Assembly: GCF_958298935.1 (NCBI RefSeq)
Contig: NC_084927.1
Span: 34,042,501-34,106,500 of the forward strand
DNA: 64,000 nucleotides
Direction: 5' to 3'
Origin: Phragmites australis
Taxonomy: Eukaryota > Streptophyta > Magnoliopsida > Poales > Poaceae
Shown: piece by piece, positions 38,670 to 51,549 of the stretch
Layout: every line of letters starts with the position of its first letter
How positions within the stretch are numbered: position 1 is the stretch's first letter
Notes under the pieces: model-generated
Told to the model about the DNA's origin: nothing
The model's database searches: none
What the model saw: the letters and a program-made list of their open reading frames with translations, nothing else
Made by a program: the position numbers and the translations under genes

Positions 38670-41161
38670 ATTAGCTGCAACCTCGTACCAGTACTATGGC
38701 GTGAAAGGCACCGAAGAAGGCACAATAAGAGAAGGCGTCAACGGCGCCTAGGGAAGAGAGGAAAAAAGGGACGGGTGTGGCAGGAAAAGTGAGAAAGGAC
38801 AAAGGCTCGACCAAGGATGTTGAAGAGGTGGAAGGAGAGATACGAGAATAGAAGGGACGGGATTCATCAAAGTTAACATCCCAAGATATGCGCATTCGGC
38901 GAGCAACATGATCCCAACACCTATAACCCTTATGTTTAGCATTGTAACCAAGAAAGACCCTCAACAAATTGAGTGGTCAGTTTGGTACGTTCACAGAGGG
39001 CAAGAAGAACGTAACAAACAGCCAAAAAGACGAAGAGAAGAGTAGTCTGGAAGTCATCCACATAGACGCTAAAAAAGAATCCCACCCTTCAGAGCAGAGA
39101 AGGGTTGCATATTGACCAAGTATGTAGCGGTGGAGACCGTCTCAGCCTAAAAATAAGGTGGAACAGAAGATGCAAGCATAAGGGCACGAGCAATCTCAAG
39201 GAGATGACGAGACTTGTGCTCAGCAACACCAGGAGACCAGGCAATGCCACAATCTCCTGCTGAGTGTCAGTTGAAAAGGTAGTTGAGGACATAGCCGAGG
39301 TAGAAGCACTAGAGGAACATCGAAGATGCTTCTTCCGGTAGCAGTTCGCCTCAACATGGCTCTCCTTGCTGCAATAGGTGCAGCGATGTAGGTGCAGCGA
39401 GGGCAACCACCACTTGAAGAGGTCGCAGATGGCGAAGGAGTCGCACAAGGAGCAGAAGACAGTGTAGACGAAGATGTTGGCACAACAGGTGTACGAGCAA
39501 CCAACACTGAAGGAAGTGGCAGCGGTCCAAAACCACACAGATGAGTCTCCTCCGAGCGCAGCTCCGTAAGAGCCTCCACAAGCGTGACATGAGGATGTCG
39601 TGCAAGCAACTAAACCCGACGCTGCTCAAACTCCGGACAAAAGTGAGTCAGGAACTCATAGAGGCATAAAAATCACGCTCAGCACGTAGATCCAAGCAGC
39701 ACTGACAAAAGTGGCAACCAACAACACAAAGAGACTCCAGCTAACACCGCACATCCGACATCTGAGCATAGGACAAATCAATTGTGGCATCACCTTGCTA
39801 AAGAGACCGCTCCTAGCGAATAACTAATAGATATAGAGCGTCTCCATATGGCTCATAGGTTTGACGAAGATGAGTCCACATCTGAAAGGCACTAGAACTC
39901 AACAATCTCAGAAGAAAACCTATTTTGCTCCACAAACACTAGCAATCAGAATAGATGTTGCACGAGCATCATCAGCAATCCATGAGCGCAATCAGACAAC
40001 CGATCACGATACTGCTCCAAAGCTTCCTGATAGGCGGAGACTGCCTTCTCATAAGCAGTTGTGGAGGTGTAAATAGTTGCTTTATCTCCTTTGTCAACGG
40101 ATGGGTGAACAGACTTCGTCGAAAGCTCAGGGGAAGGCAGACAAGGAACATCGCCACATAGAACGCCCCCAAAGATGAAGCTCACACATATGGACGCGCA
40201 TATGTTGTGCAAAGTCTCGGTAGTTGGCACCACCAAAGATCACCGAGCACAGAGGAACAGAAACGGTGCTCGATGACATCCTGAAGCGAGAGCGCAAAAG
40301 AGAGCGACAGTCGACGGCGAGAGCGCAAAAGAAGCGGCATGCAACAACAAGAGTACGACAAGTGATGGCGAGTGCAAAGGGGAGCGGCGATCGACGACAA
40401 GAGCGCAAAGAAAGCAGCGAGATGCTGCAATTTTTTTTTGCTGCTGCTCACACACATGTTTCTTCACAGACCAAGTGACACATGAGGACTAGAAGCACTA
40501 GTAAGGCAAGCGACCAGAGGCGGAGGACGGTGCACATTAGGGCAGAGGGCCAACAAGCCGGGCGACATGATGGTGAGCGGCGTCAGGTGGCCGAGCGAGC
40601 GGGCCAGGTGGCATGGTGACGAGCGACGTCGAGCAGGAGCGGTTGGCCGACCGGAGCAAGCGGGCGGTGGAGCTTCGGGCAAGCGCCCGAGCGAGGCAGG
40701 CGACCGGCGAGCGTCCGAGAGAGGCGGCTAACGAGGGCGCAGGAGGCCAGCGCAACAGAACCCGGGGTGGGTGAGGAAGCGCGGAAAGCCAGCGTCCAAT
40801 TGAAGCAGGGAAATCTAGATGCGGTGGATCGATTGGAGCCGATCCAAGGCAAGCACGTCCCTTGGCGACGCGGATCAGGCAGACAAGCGGATTGGGAACG
40901 ACGTCGGAGCGCACCGGAACGGCAAGGGAGCGTCGGGCAGACGAGCGGATCGAGGGCAGAACGGGAAGAATCCGACGAATTTACTATAGATGTGTGAAGT
41001 TGCAACACGCAAGGAGAAGAGGAACCCTAACCCTAATTTTGGCTCCGTATACTATGTTACAAATAGCAACTTGTATTCCCTGAAGGCCCTGGGCCATAGT
41101 ATATATACACATGTATATGTGACAATATGCAAGAAACCCCTTATAGTCTGGGGATATTACA
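38670..41161 (-). mobile_element. Ty1/copia retrotransposon remnant
   Basis: Read on the minus strand. The LTR-like right boundary starts TGTAATATCCCC at 41161 and includes a TATATATAC promoter-like motif (about 41100-41110). GC-rich leader debris lies at about 40200-40980. A gag fragment follows at about 39220-40000, with FLTHFCPEFEQRRVQLLARH spread across frames and a CCHC zinc knuckle CTYCSKESHVEANCYRKK near 39310-39365. The integrase-RT linker at 38671-38967 has RVFLGYNAKHKGYRCWDHVA and SWDVNFDESRPF. Protease, the integrase core, RT and RNase H are missing, as is the 3' LTR. Frames are broken by stops and shifts, so the element is dead. Confidence 0.75.
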
Positions 41162-41654
41162 CTGAGCAATATATGTATCTAACACATATGAGCTTGGACG
41201 ATGTGGAGCATTATAACCTGTCCAAAGAGCTCTTGGTGTTCATAGCATACATGCATTTTGCATCATTGCAATGCCATTGGATTGGTGTTAAAAGGTGTGG
41301 TATGTTTTGGGGTTGGCTTACTTGATTTATTTAAAAATCTAACAACCAACTCAATGTTGGGGTATGATTGTTTCATAATCATTGCTTGCTAAGATTTTAT
41401 ATCTCACCTCTCTACTTCCATTACAGGTTTAGATGTCCGAGACATGCATATGGGAGGGGGTACATGGAGCACATACACATATTCACATATTCACTAGTTT
41501 ATTATCATGTAATTGCACCAGCCAAATTAAGAGATTAACAAAGTGTTTATCAATTTAATACTTGCTAGAATTTTAGTTATATTTGAGATATAGTGTTGCG
41601 TAGTGGGTATTAGTAGCATCCCGGGGCCGTGGAGGGCTGGGGTGTTACAGACGT

Positions 41655-42597
41655 CTCCCTTGAAACACTGACCAGTGACCACACCCAAGCAAATATATAA
41701 AAATCTCCAAAGTTTTGAGACAGGTGATAGCATCATTAGGAAGAAGTGCATGTCCCACGCAAAGTGAAATATGTTTTCCAATGATTTACCCAACAGCGTA
41801 CCCTCAAAATGTACTGCAATTTGGCACCGACACTGTCAGATCTTAGGTGAAGCTTAAAGTTTCAGCAAAGAACTCGCACTCATACTTGCCTGACATAATA
41901 ATTTACTGCCCCGACTATTGATTAGAATGCCATTTAGCATCCAACTCAAATATGAACAAAGTAAAATAGTCAGATGGGTAAGTAAACTGAAAAGAAAAAG
42001 GATCTGTCAGCAGGGGTTGAGTTGAAGCTCCCAAAAAAATTGGAAAATTAAGCCGCTACCAGCACTCCACCACGCAGCAAACAAATCCGCAACAAACTGC
42101 ATTCCATCCCAGAAAGAAAGATTTGAATTTTATGTTCACAGCTATAATATCCTTACCAACAAACGAAGAAATCAAAACAAGTCCGGCTGAAATTGGACTC
42201 CACCCCAGTCCAGGGAGCGGACGAGAACAACGAGTAAGCCTACGGGAAAAGGAAGGGGCGCAGCTGCGGCAGCAGGACGCCCGGATCTGTACCGATGCGC
42301 GGTCGGCGGTTGAAGGAATGGCAGCCTCTGGACTCGGTTGGTGGGTGGCGAACCGAACACACGATGTGGCTCCAGCGCAGATCCAAGCCCTGGCAACGAC
42401 GAATCTCTCAAAATCTCACGCGTTCTAGCTCCACCGACACAATGAAACCCCGAGAGCCGCATTGCCACTCCCGCGGATTGGTCTCTATCGCCCCCCTAGA
42501 TCCCAAGAACCGCTAAAGCAGCCACCTTTCGATGCAAGAACACTCCCAGGGAAACAAGAGCGAACGGGCTGAGGCGAGGGAAAACATCTCTGCGTAC
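41655..42597 (-). other. 5'UTR intron of the SHOU4-like gene, promoter-proximal part
   Basis: Continues from the target duplication of the inserted element to the donor GTACGC at 42597-42592. No separate gene seen. Confidence 0.45.
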
Positions 42598-42870
42598 CTC
42601 GAGAAAATGGCAAGCACGTTGTTGTCCCGCCTAGTTTGCCTTCTTCACTTTTTCTCCTGGTGAGCCCTGTTCGTGCGGTGTCAGAATGAGGAGGTGGAGA
42701 AGGGACGAGGGGAGAGCAAGCGCATAGCAGAGGAGAGAGAATAAAGGCGGAGGTGGAGACGGGGGAGAGAGAATAATGCAGAGGAAGGATGAGAGAGAAG
42801 GGTGGAGTGGGCACACCTTTCAGCTTCTCTGCTACAACAGTCAGTCTCTTCTTCCACTCCATGATCTTCT
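42598..42870 (-). other. probable first noncoding exon and promoter edge of the SHOU4-like gene
   Basis: A pyrimidine-rich, CTCTC-rich minus-strand segment ending with TTTTCTCGAG and a good donor GTACGC. Such leaders are typical of plant 5'UTR exons. A minus-strand ATG at 42862 opens a frame (MEWKKRLTVVAEKL...) that runs through the donor and has no recognised domain; it could be an upstream ORF. Linking this exon to the ATG exon 6.7 kb away is inference and needs transcript data. Confidence 0.4.
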
Positions 42871-45660
42871 CTCTCCTCTCACAACGCTGCCATCATTACT
42901 GTAATGGAAGGAAATTCTATAGCACTTTTTATTGAAGCCCTTTGAGACTCTAATATTCCGGGCGCGAAATGACCGTAATGCCCTTGGGACTGTGCTTCGC
43001 TCTAAAGAAACCTTTCCCTGCAGGAGCATACGATCTTGTAAAGGCAAAAGACAAAAAAAAAAAAAATGAAATGTCGTGCGTGCGTGGGTGTATACAATTT
43101 TCTAGATATCTTCTCGTGATTTCTATCGAGTCAAAAGGCAGGTGTAGTTGATCCTAGACTTGTAGTGGCTGCCTTCTACTCCATATATATTTGATAATGT
43201 TAATTTATTAGGTCACACTAACATATATATTCACACTCTATAAATTTTACAAGTTTTAACATATTCAATCAATCTTCACCGTCCACCTAAATTAATCAAA
43301 TGATCACCATATAAAAATAAATCCGTTCCTTATTTCAAAAATACATTTATTATTTTATTATTTGAATTCCATATATAGATATCTAATATTTATCTTTCAT
43401 GTATTCCAAAAATACATTCAATTTTCTATTATTTATCTTCCATTCCTAAACATCTAATATATTCCTTCTATACCCAGACGTCTAGATTCTACACATGTGA
43501 AACATGTGTGTAGTTGCTAGTTTAGAAAATGATTGTGATGATAAATGTTGTAGTTGTTATTCACACTGTGTGATCTGTTTTGTGCCTATTATTCTAGTTA
43601 ATGGAGTAGTTATCATCTTTTCTATCTTCTTCTCTCTTCCATTACCTAGTTTTTCTTCTGGAAACAGAATATAGCTTTTTTCAAAACTCTCGATTTTCAT
43701 CTATGCGAGGTATATATATGAGTTGTTATTTCTTTCTTTTTTTTTGCGATGAGTTGGTTTATTTTTCTTTTTTAATGTTACACATATTTTGTGTTTGCTC
43801 TTTGAGTTGAAAGCTATACCTTTTGTATCAATTTCTCTTCCCTCTAAAACAAAAGTAATATCAGCTCCTCTTTCAGGAAGAACTAAAAAATTCAAGATCT
43901 TTTTGAGTTGATACTTGGGTTTTGAAGGGAACTTCAAAACTCTGAGGTGGAGTCCGGCGGATGATACTGTAAAACACGTGCTTGGAATAGTCCCGCCAAA
44001 ACTCGAAGTTATTTTTTTCTAGAACTCCGAAGGGCTTGTTCTTGTCGATTGTCGGATGCAAAAGTCAACCATTTAACTACATTAAACTACCTAGAAAATA
44101 GATATTCATTATTAGGCCTTTTTATCTTTCCCGAAAAGAAAATTTGTACGACAAGTCAAGCATATCCAACGCGCAATTGCACTTGATCTTGCCAGCATAA
44201 AGCTTCTCGCGAAAAACTATTTCGATCGATCGACCTCAAGAAAAAGAAAATCTGAAAAGTAGCTTAATTGGCCTTATTTGGTACAAAAGGATTATTAAAG
44301 AAATTCTTATGCTCGAAGCAGGTGCGAGCTTAATCTGACAAATTCAGAGACAGATCGAGCTACTATGCCTGAAAGTCGAAATAAGTCACGTACTATGCCT
44401 CGAAAGCAACCGAATTCAAGTGTCACTAGCTAGAATGGTAATTAATCGATAATCGCTTGCAAGGAACCATCACACTAGCTAGCTCAAACCGTATGAGGTA
44501 CAAACTTGCTCGATTACACTCGATCTGCTGGCCGGTCTTTGAGTAGATTGCAATGGAAGTATGCGAAGAAACATCACATCACCGTTAAGTGATGCTAGAT
44601 CAGGTGAAAAATTTGGCACGGTATATCTAATATATATATATATATATAGTTTACGGGATCTACAGTGGATCTTGATAGAAATTTTTTTATCATATTTATC
44701 GATATTTTATTTAAATTATATTTAAATTTTATCAAATATATTTAATAAATCATATTTATTGGCGATTTCCACTAATTAACATATGCTAGGTTACCATACA
44801 TTAGACCGATCAAATTAAGGTGTTATCTCTTTCTCTTTTTCCCAAACCCGCGGGAGGTTTAGAGTTGCAAAGTGTATGGATGATGGATGGTACCGACGAA
44901 GACGAACGAAGGACCGATGGAGCTGGGAAGTTGCTCTGCAAGCAAGAAACTAACTGAACCCTATTTCTCCCTCTCTCTTCTTTTACAAGCAGGAAAATTA
45001 ATCCATATTCGAAGCAAAAAATCAAACTGACACGGTTTTTCTGGAATTGTTACTTTGGTAAATCAACCGAGAGAATGTGAAGAGGCTAGAGGTAGTAGTA
45101 CCGGTAGCTCCAAACTGCCATTGGACTCTTTGGATGTTAAGTCCATATGAAAGGGGGTGAGGCAGGTTCACAAATTCGATAGAACCTAAAAAATTATTTG
45201 GAATCAGTAAACACGGTAACCGTATAGTAATTCGGTGGAATTTAGTAGAAATCGGTTGATTTATCAAATTTTTATTTTTTGAATTTTAAATTTGAGTTTG
45301 AGTTTCTAAATACAGTACGGACAAAATTAGCAGGTAACCGTAATAACCGAGCGGTTACCGCATAGTATTTTTGAACTCTGATGTGGGGTCTCAGCAGCAA
45401 CCTCTCACATGCATGGCCTGGTTGGTGCCACCTAATTTAGCATCATCTCTCATCAACTAACCCAGCCCCACATCGAACACACACAATGTGTGCATGAAGG
45501 TGAAGTAGGTGCGTGTGCCTGCTGTATGCAAAAAGAACATATATCTCTTGATATGGATATAGTAATGCAAGGAAAAAAGATTTGTGAAACTCTGGCATAT
45601 TGCTGAAGACCAGTGGTCAGTTGTGTTCGAAGGACTCGAAGATTTCAGACACCACAAAAC
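42871..45660. other. intergenic, no supported gene
   Basis: AT-rich spacer. Around 43701-44061 (minus strand) overlapping frames carry FWRDYSKHVF and ERGADITFVLEGREI, which faintly recall a BTB domain but cannot be assigned. A (TA)n run lies near 44632-44647. Confidence 0.5.
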
Positions 45661-45663
45661 ATG

Positions 45664-46215
45664 CACTAACACTTACTAAAAATACCTTTTATTGATAGTC
45701 TCTGATTATTACTGTCGGTTCGATGATAGTTATAAATCACACGATTTTTTAAGTGCATGTGATTCGTAGCACTCAAACTCAAAACCTATCAACTCACACG
45801 ATATATCCATACCATCTCACCACAGAATTACTAGTTATATTATTAGCATATGCAATCCTTTTGACATCTTCTGTCTGAAACTTTAAATAATTATTTGGAT
45901 ATCTAAATAATATCAAATGAAAAGAAATTCAACTACAAAGTTGTAGATCTCGTCGAGGGCTACAGTTTTGATATAAAGTTTATCTTCATATAACTTTGTA
46001 TAAAAAAATTATGAATTTTTTAAAATAAATTATCATCCACTGTCACTGTCGGCTCGTGACTGGAACCGACAGTGATAGTGAATTTTCACTACCAGTTCTT
46101 TTCGAATGACCTTTTAATGTCAGTATATGATACATCGACAGTGATATTCTATAACTACCGATTCGTAAAAAACCATCAGTAATAAATTGACATATAAATC
46201 TATTTATGTAGCAAC
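45664..46215. mobile_element. possible CACTA-type transposon remnant
   Basis: Text starting CACTAACACTTACTAAA contains ACTGTCGGTT (45711), and a perfect 10-bp inverted pair TCACTGTCGG / CCGACAGTGA lies at 46043-46052 and 46066-46075, followed by GATAGTG. ACTGTCGGT-type subterminal repeats are frequent in grass CACTA elements. The expected right end TAGTG and a 3-bp duplication were not found, so the boundaries are approximate. Confidence 0.35.
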
Positions 46216-49200
46216 GTAATCCGAATTCTCCAGCATGCATGCTGGACTGAATCATGAAGGCCCTCTTTGTTTAGAGTTTAGCTACTTGCAAGGATTGGTG
46301 CGTTTGTTGTCCAAGCTCTCATAATAGCCGTCGCCGTCCTTCGTTGCTATGTACATGGATCAGTCATAAATAAAACCTGAGCTATGTACGTGTAGTTTGT
46401 TTACAAGCAAATAAAGCATGAATTACTCGAAACCAGTACGTACGTGATCCTTATGGATCATGATATGTACTAGTACTATAACCAAATAGGAAATCCGAAA
46501 AGGAAAATAAAGATCAGTTTCATAATTAGCAGTGGTAGGTTCGTCCTTGATTATTTTTTTTGAAGAAAAAAACAAGAAATATGCACAGCTGGTATGGTAG
46601 GACTCAGTAGCCAGTACTCAGTGTGGAGGCACGTCGAGTATACTACTCATGATTCCAACCAATAAAAATATACAAACAGATAAGCAAAGTCTCTTTCTCT
46701 CTTTTGAGAACCACACCTAATCTTGTTTAGCTAGCTTTACTACTGTTAGGAAACAATCTACAATGACAGAAGTCATGAGTTGCATACAGTTAAACCTCTC
46801 TTTTCATAGGCTAATTATTGGGATAAACAAATTGTTTGGCACACTGTAGTGTTCAAACTAGTACATGTTCAATTATGCAATGAACGGGACATCTTTAATT
46901 AGGGTTGCATGTAAATGCTAATTTTTTTTATTACATGTACAAACAAATGATAACTTAACCTATATCCGTTCCAGCAAAAGATCTATAGAAGCTTAGCCTC
47001 CCATTCAAGATCAAGATTTTTTTTACTTATGTAGATGTGTTATTTTGATAAGGATAATTTGGTAAAAAATTGGAATGATAACTTAAAATGTTGCTTCTGC
47101 AACCACAATAAAAACATACAATATTTATTTTTTGAGTGCTATTTTGCTAGCAGGTCTATTTAGCACATAATTACTATTGCATTGGAAATTCAAAAACCTT
47201 GCAGTATGAGCCATATAATGAGAAATTGGCTAAGGACAAGAGAATATATTTACTAAATCAGAGGGAGTATTTATCTAAGCACACTTCTCAAAACTTGTAC
47301 GGATCTCGCTATTTTCAATTTCCCATATCTCACAATGCTTAGAGCTATCTTTTGATTTCTCTCTGTTAAAAACTAGCTCTCTAATATTTCTCTCCACACC
47401 AGTAAAATAAAAATTAACAGCTAGCTCTTATCTCTGTTTTCTCTCTTCACATCTATAATAATAAAACCTAAAGCTATCTATTAACTATTGGAGTTGCGCT
47501 CATTGCTGCCGTAGGATTAGCTAGCACAGGTGACAGGTCTCATTGAAGGCACACAGGAGTCAGGACATGCAGGTACGTACGTGCGTGTTGTACGTATTGC
47601 TCGGTTCCTGTCTGGCTACCTACTAAAAAGCGCTCTAATTAATTACAGCATGTAAACAAAAAATAATTATCCAACCGTTGGTAAAAAATAATAATACGAA
47701 CATATATTTCCATTAAATTGCTGCCAGCGCTTGTGTGTGTATATATATATATTATATGTATTTATCTATATATATACACGTCCATGTAATCATCATTTGA
47801 ACGCATGAGTTCCACATAAATCGTGGTAGAGAACGCCACAATATATTCCTTGATTTGTAGTTTCTACCAGGAAATCTTTTCTTTTCTCCCGTCGAAAGAT
47901 CATATCACATGTGTGCTGCTGCTGCACGCTATGGAAGAAGAAGAAGACGACAATGGACAGGCAGGCCACCTCCTATACAGTATACGCACGTAAGGTGGTC
48001 GTGGTTGGTCCAAGACATTGCACGTGGTCAGTACTGTGCTGTGGCACCATGCATGGATGGATGGGCCTTTGTACCGTGGACGTGTACGTACTTTTGCATG
48101 TACACCCAACAGTGTACGTACGTATAGTAGCTGTACCTTGCATGCGTGCATGTCCAATACTGCTACTATACACGCACGTACTGTTCACACGCAACGGCCG
48201 GTCTGAACCCGAGGGCGTATTTCACATGAAACGTACGGTCCATGCTCTGGTGGTCATTTTTAATTTTTTTTTGGTCGAGTTAAACACATGCTAATTTGAT
48301 GTGATTTACTTAAGTTTTGGGTTCCCTGCTTTTAAGATTATGAACTACACGAAGGAGGGATTGGGTCACAAGTTCCATCCAGAAAAAAAGTGTGAATATA
48401 TAAGAGGCATCGTGCACTTTACTATTTTTTTTGTTGGTTGTACTATCGACAGGTGAGATCAATGGCTTCGTGTATGACTCATGAGAGCATGTACAATGGA
48501 ATATCCGGAGGAGTGTTTATGAAAAAAATGGATTTTTTCTTAATCGTATTGGCACATGTACTTAAACAGAAAATAATATGCTTACTTAAGTACTACTACT
48601 TATATTAGTACTAGTAAGATAGTTAACTATGTTTAAACACATGTAATCTTTGTTTGCATTGTAAATTACAAGTTTTATGTTGGTGCTTAACACTTTTTCC
48701 TTAAGCATCTAATCATAATCATCTAGCATTGTTCATACCATAAAACTATCTCTCTGATTTAATTTTAAGCATGAGAATGTTGATTTGAGCTTTTGACGGC
48801 AGTTAATTACTTTTTTTTCAAAAGAAGGAATGCTAATAAGTATTGTTTCCGTGTCACCAACGAGAATTTTGAACTTTTTTTGAATATAAGGGAATTTTGA
48901 ACTTGTTATAGGATATAAATTAAAAAAGTCAATATTGTTCATCAAGAGCATCAGTTGTATTTTAATTTTTGGGGTAGTTGTATATAATAATGGTCTCTTC
49001 CCCACAGAACAGAGGTCACAATAAACCAATGGAACACGAGAAGCTGAAGTCAAATCGGAGGGGGGGGGGGGGGGGGGGGGGGTGGGGGAGAACAAACGAG
49101 CACCAATGAAACAACTTAGCACTGGTTACAACTTAGCACTGGTTATTCATATTTAAATATTAATGATAGTGTTTGTGGATCCCAAGCTCTGCAGAGGAAT

Positions 49201-50823
49201 CACAGCACGTTTTTCATAATATATCAATATTCAATCAAGCACCGACAAGTAATTACAACATCTACTGAGCCTACGACCAATATACCACTTAAATATTTAA
49301 TGATAGGTTTTCTAACCCAAAAGCTAAGCAACCAGTATATGCCGCATGGCAGAGTAAGTAGTCTTCTTTTTAGTTTCTTTCAAAATTCAAAAAGAATACT
49401 ACAACGGTTACTGGCTACTCATCAGTTCGTTTTGTACATGATGTCGGTAATACATCTGTAACAAAAACAAACAAAAAAAGAGCATGTGAGACTGACAAAT
49501 CAAAAGGTCTCCCCTCAGCTGAAATCGACCAGCAAACGGTTAGGCTATAGAAAGACAGGTCACCATTCACTGATGATAGCCAGGAGATCGTGCCGATTGC
49601 GTTGCCATAAACACACAAGCAGAAAAGGTCAAGAAGGTAAAGACCTGCAGATGCAACTAATTTTGTTATGCCATGCCCAAGATCAGACAAGGAGAAACTT
49701 GGAGACAGATGTCGTCACTGTAAAGAGCTGCATGCAGGTGCTGCCTCAGATAAGTTCAGTTCACTCTTGCAGTTATATATTTTTATCGAGGCTACAAACT
49801 GGCCGCAAGAACGGGGAGGGTCACATGCAGCGATGCCCCAGCGTCAAATATTTTGATGGCTACCTCCGGAAAAGGACAGATGAGGGAACAGCCAACTAAC
49901 CGTGGCTGGTGATGCTCAAACGGTGCAAGCCTTCAGAAGGCAGCAGGAACATGTTCATACTTCAGTTAAAACTTGAAAATAAGTTTTTTTTTCTTCCTTT
50001 TATTGTAGTTCTCTTCTATAGGCTGCTAGCTCTACAAAAGTTAGGATGCTAGTAGAGAATGGTTCTTTTCTTAGAGACATTTGGAAGAAAAAAATAATTT
50101 GTATATAAGCTCTTCTGCAAGTTTTGTTGCAGAGAATTTGCAAGATTGACGAAGTTCAGGATGTGAGTAGAGATTTGAGTCATTTCATTTTCTAGAGATA
50201 TTTGGGAAAATGAAAGGAAAAGTGAACTAAATTAACTAGACTGTCGGAAGGTAGGTAGGGAGAAAAGGAAAGCTCCGCGGGAACAGCTGCCAGGTGCAAT
50301 GTTCTTATGTTCAATTGGATGGATGGCTCGGCTATCCTACAAAACGATAGACCAGGGACTCCGGCACATGCATGTGATGCGACCCATAGAAAAGGATTGC
50401 AGGGACGGAGACAGATAAGACACAAGCTAGTCGCCTCGATCGCCTGGGTTGCATACATTATCAATGCAGCCATGCAGGCATTGGAAAAGGGTCTTCTCAC
50501 CAAGTATATGTACTGCCAGTACAGGACTACAGGTGCATGTATCTAAACCTTCAAATTTCCTAATGAGTTCTAGCCCATTGGTAGCTTCGCAAGTCACTGG
50601 GCTCAAATAAGCTGAGGAAAAAATGTAGCTGTAGTAGAGCTGTGCAAAATGTGAACCTATTGGGGAACGTGAAGTTCTGAACACTGAGGACACAGTACTG
50701 ACAGTACTATATTAATAGGGGTATTGTGGACTAATGTAGACAATTAGGCATTGGTCCACTAGAGGGGAAAAATAAGCACAAGGGCAAAGATGTGCTACTA
50801 TCATATTATAGAGTTATAGAGGT
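46216..50823. other. intergenic, no supported gene
   Basis: AT-rich to mixed sequence with a (TA)-rich microsatellite near 47737-47776, a palindromic GTACGTAC-rich patch near 48030-48180, and a 23-base G run at 49060-49082. GAGCATGTACAATGG at 48484 and CATTGTTCATACC near 48727 look like weak inverted ends of a MITE. Frames at 49415-49899 and 50192-50693 were examined on both strands without a recognisable product. Confidence 0.5.
49060..49082 (+). repeat. G23 homopolymer
   Basis: Uninterrupted run of 23 G, followed by TGGGGGAG. It has strong G-quadruplex potential and its length is likely to be unreliable in sequencing. Confidence 0.9.
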
Positions 50824-51320
50824 AGATGTAAAGAACAGAGGTCTCTTGTTACGTAGGCTCGTATCAGTAAAGGTTTGTTAGCAGTAGATGCTATCAAAAA
50901 TTGATTTTGGAATGCACGTCTGGCAAGACTTACGTGATCAGTCCTCTTATTGCAGAAGGAAATCTTAATCAGTCTAATCTCATTTCATGCTATCCACTTA
51001 AGTTTTTTCTTTTCTCAGATACCTCCTTTCGACAAGCAAAATCGTGTCCGACGTAGTGTTGCAGTGGTTCGTCCCGTAGCAATTAATGCTACAGGACGTC
51101 CTTGCAGACAGGTGCGGCGGTCTTGCAAATGGGCGTGATGACGTATGGCTGATGTGACAGGATGCGCAAGACGGCCAGGAAGACCGAGCATACCCACTCT
51201 CTGTAATAATGGTCTCGTAGTAGGGATTTTTGGTGGGAATGAGACTGTCATAGTTCTGGCATATACTGTTTCTATATACGTCTCTCCTCCTACTATATAA
51301 AGGAGGGAGGACCAGTTTCC
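50824..51320 (+). repeat. 5' LTR (3'-truncated) of element B
   Basis: Aligns along its length with 52854-53325 plus 53933-53990 of the 3' LTR, with many substitutions and small indels. It includes a TATA box (TATATAAAGGAGG) near 51293. It ends where the interior begins, so the LTR end and primer-binding site have been lost. Confidence 0.75.
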
Positions 51321-51549
51321 TGACCTCAGGGATACCCTGCAGCAACGTGGTCCATGAAACCCTCACCTAGGAGAAAACTTGGAGGTTAAAATTTTGAGAA
51401 AATGCTAAACGTACCAGTCTGATCTGAGCCCTCTCCGACGAAGGGAGGTCAAATAGCGAATTAGCATCACGCGGAGGGCCACCCTTCCTCGGGGTAGCAG
51501 CCATTAGGAATTTAACCTATAAATCGATGGCCTCGTTAGGGAGATCTGG

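Larger units (their letters stand above)
36718..41649. mobile_element. LTR-type insertion (probable solo LTR) with nested elements
   Basis: Begins TGTAACACCCC and ends GGGGTGTTACA, flanked by a perfect 5-bp duplication GACGT (36713-36717 and 41650-41654). TG..CA ends with a 5-bp duplication are the rule for LTR retroelements. No second copy of TGTAACACCC occurs inside, and no coding domain belongs to the outer element, so it reads best as a solo LTR (about 2.2-2.4 kb once nested pieces are removed). Inside it are a hAT-like MITE (38363-38565) and a minus-strand copia remnant (about 38670-41161). The whole block lies in the presumed 5'UTR intron of the SHOU4-like gene. Confidence 0.7.

Noticed and set aside
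41023..41036. Telomere-like AACCCTAACCCTAA
   Set aside because: Only two repeat units inside a copia LTR-like segment; too short for an interstitial telomere.
43701..44061. Minus-strand fragment recalling a BTB domain (GADITFVLEGREI)
   Set aside because: Similarity is only a few residues, frames shift within it and no partner MATH or BTB core follows.
49415..49899. Overlapping 91-aa and 137-aa frames
   Set aside because: No recognisable domain or splice structure; could be noncoding RNA but nothing in the sequence shows it.
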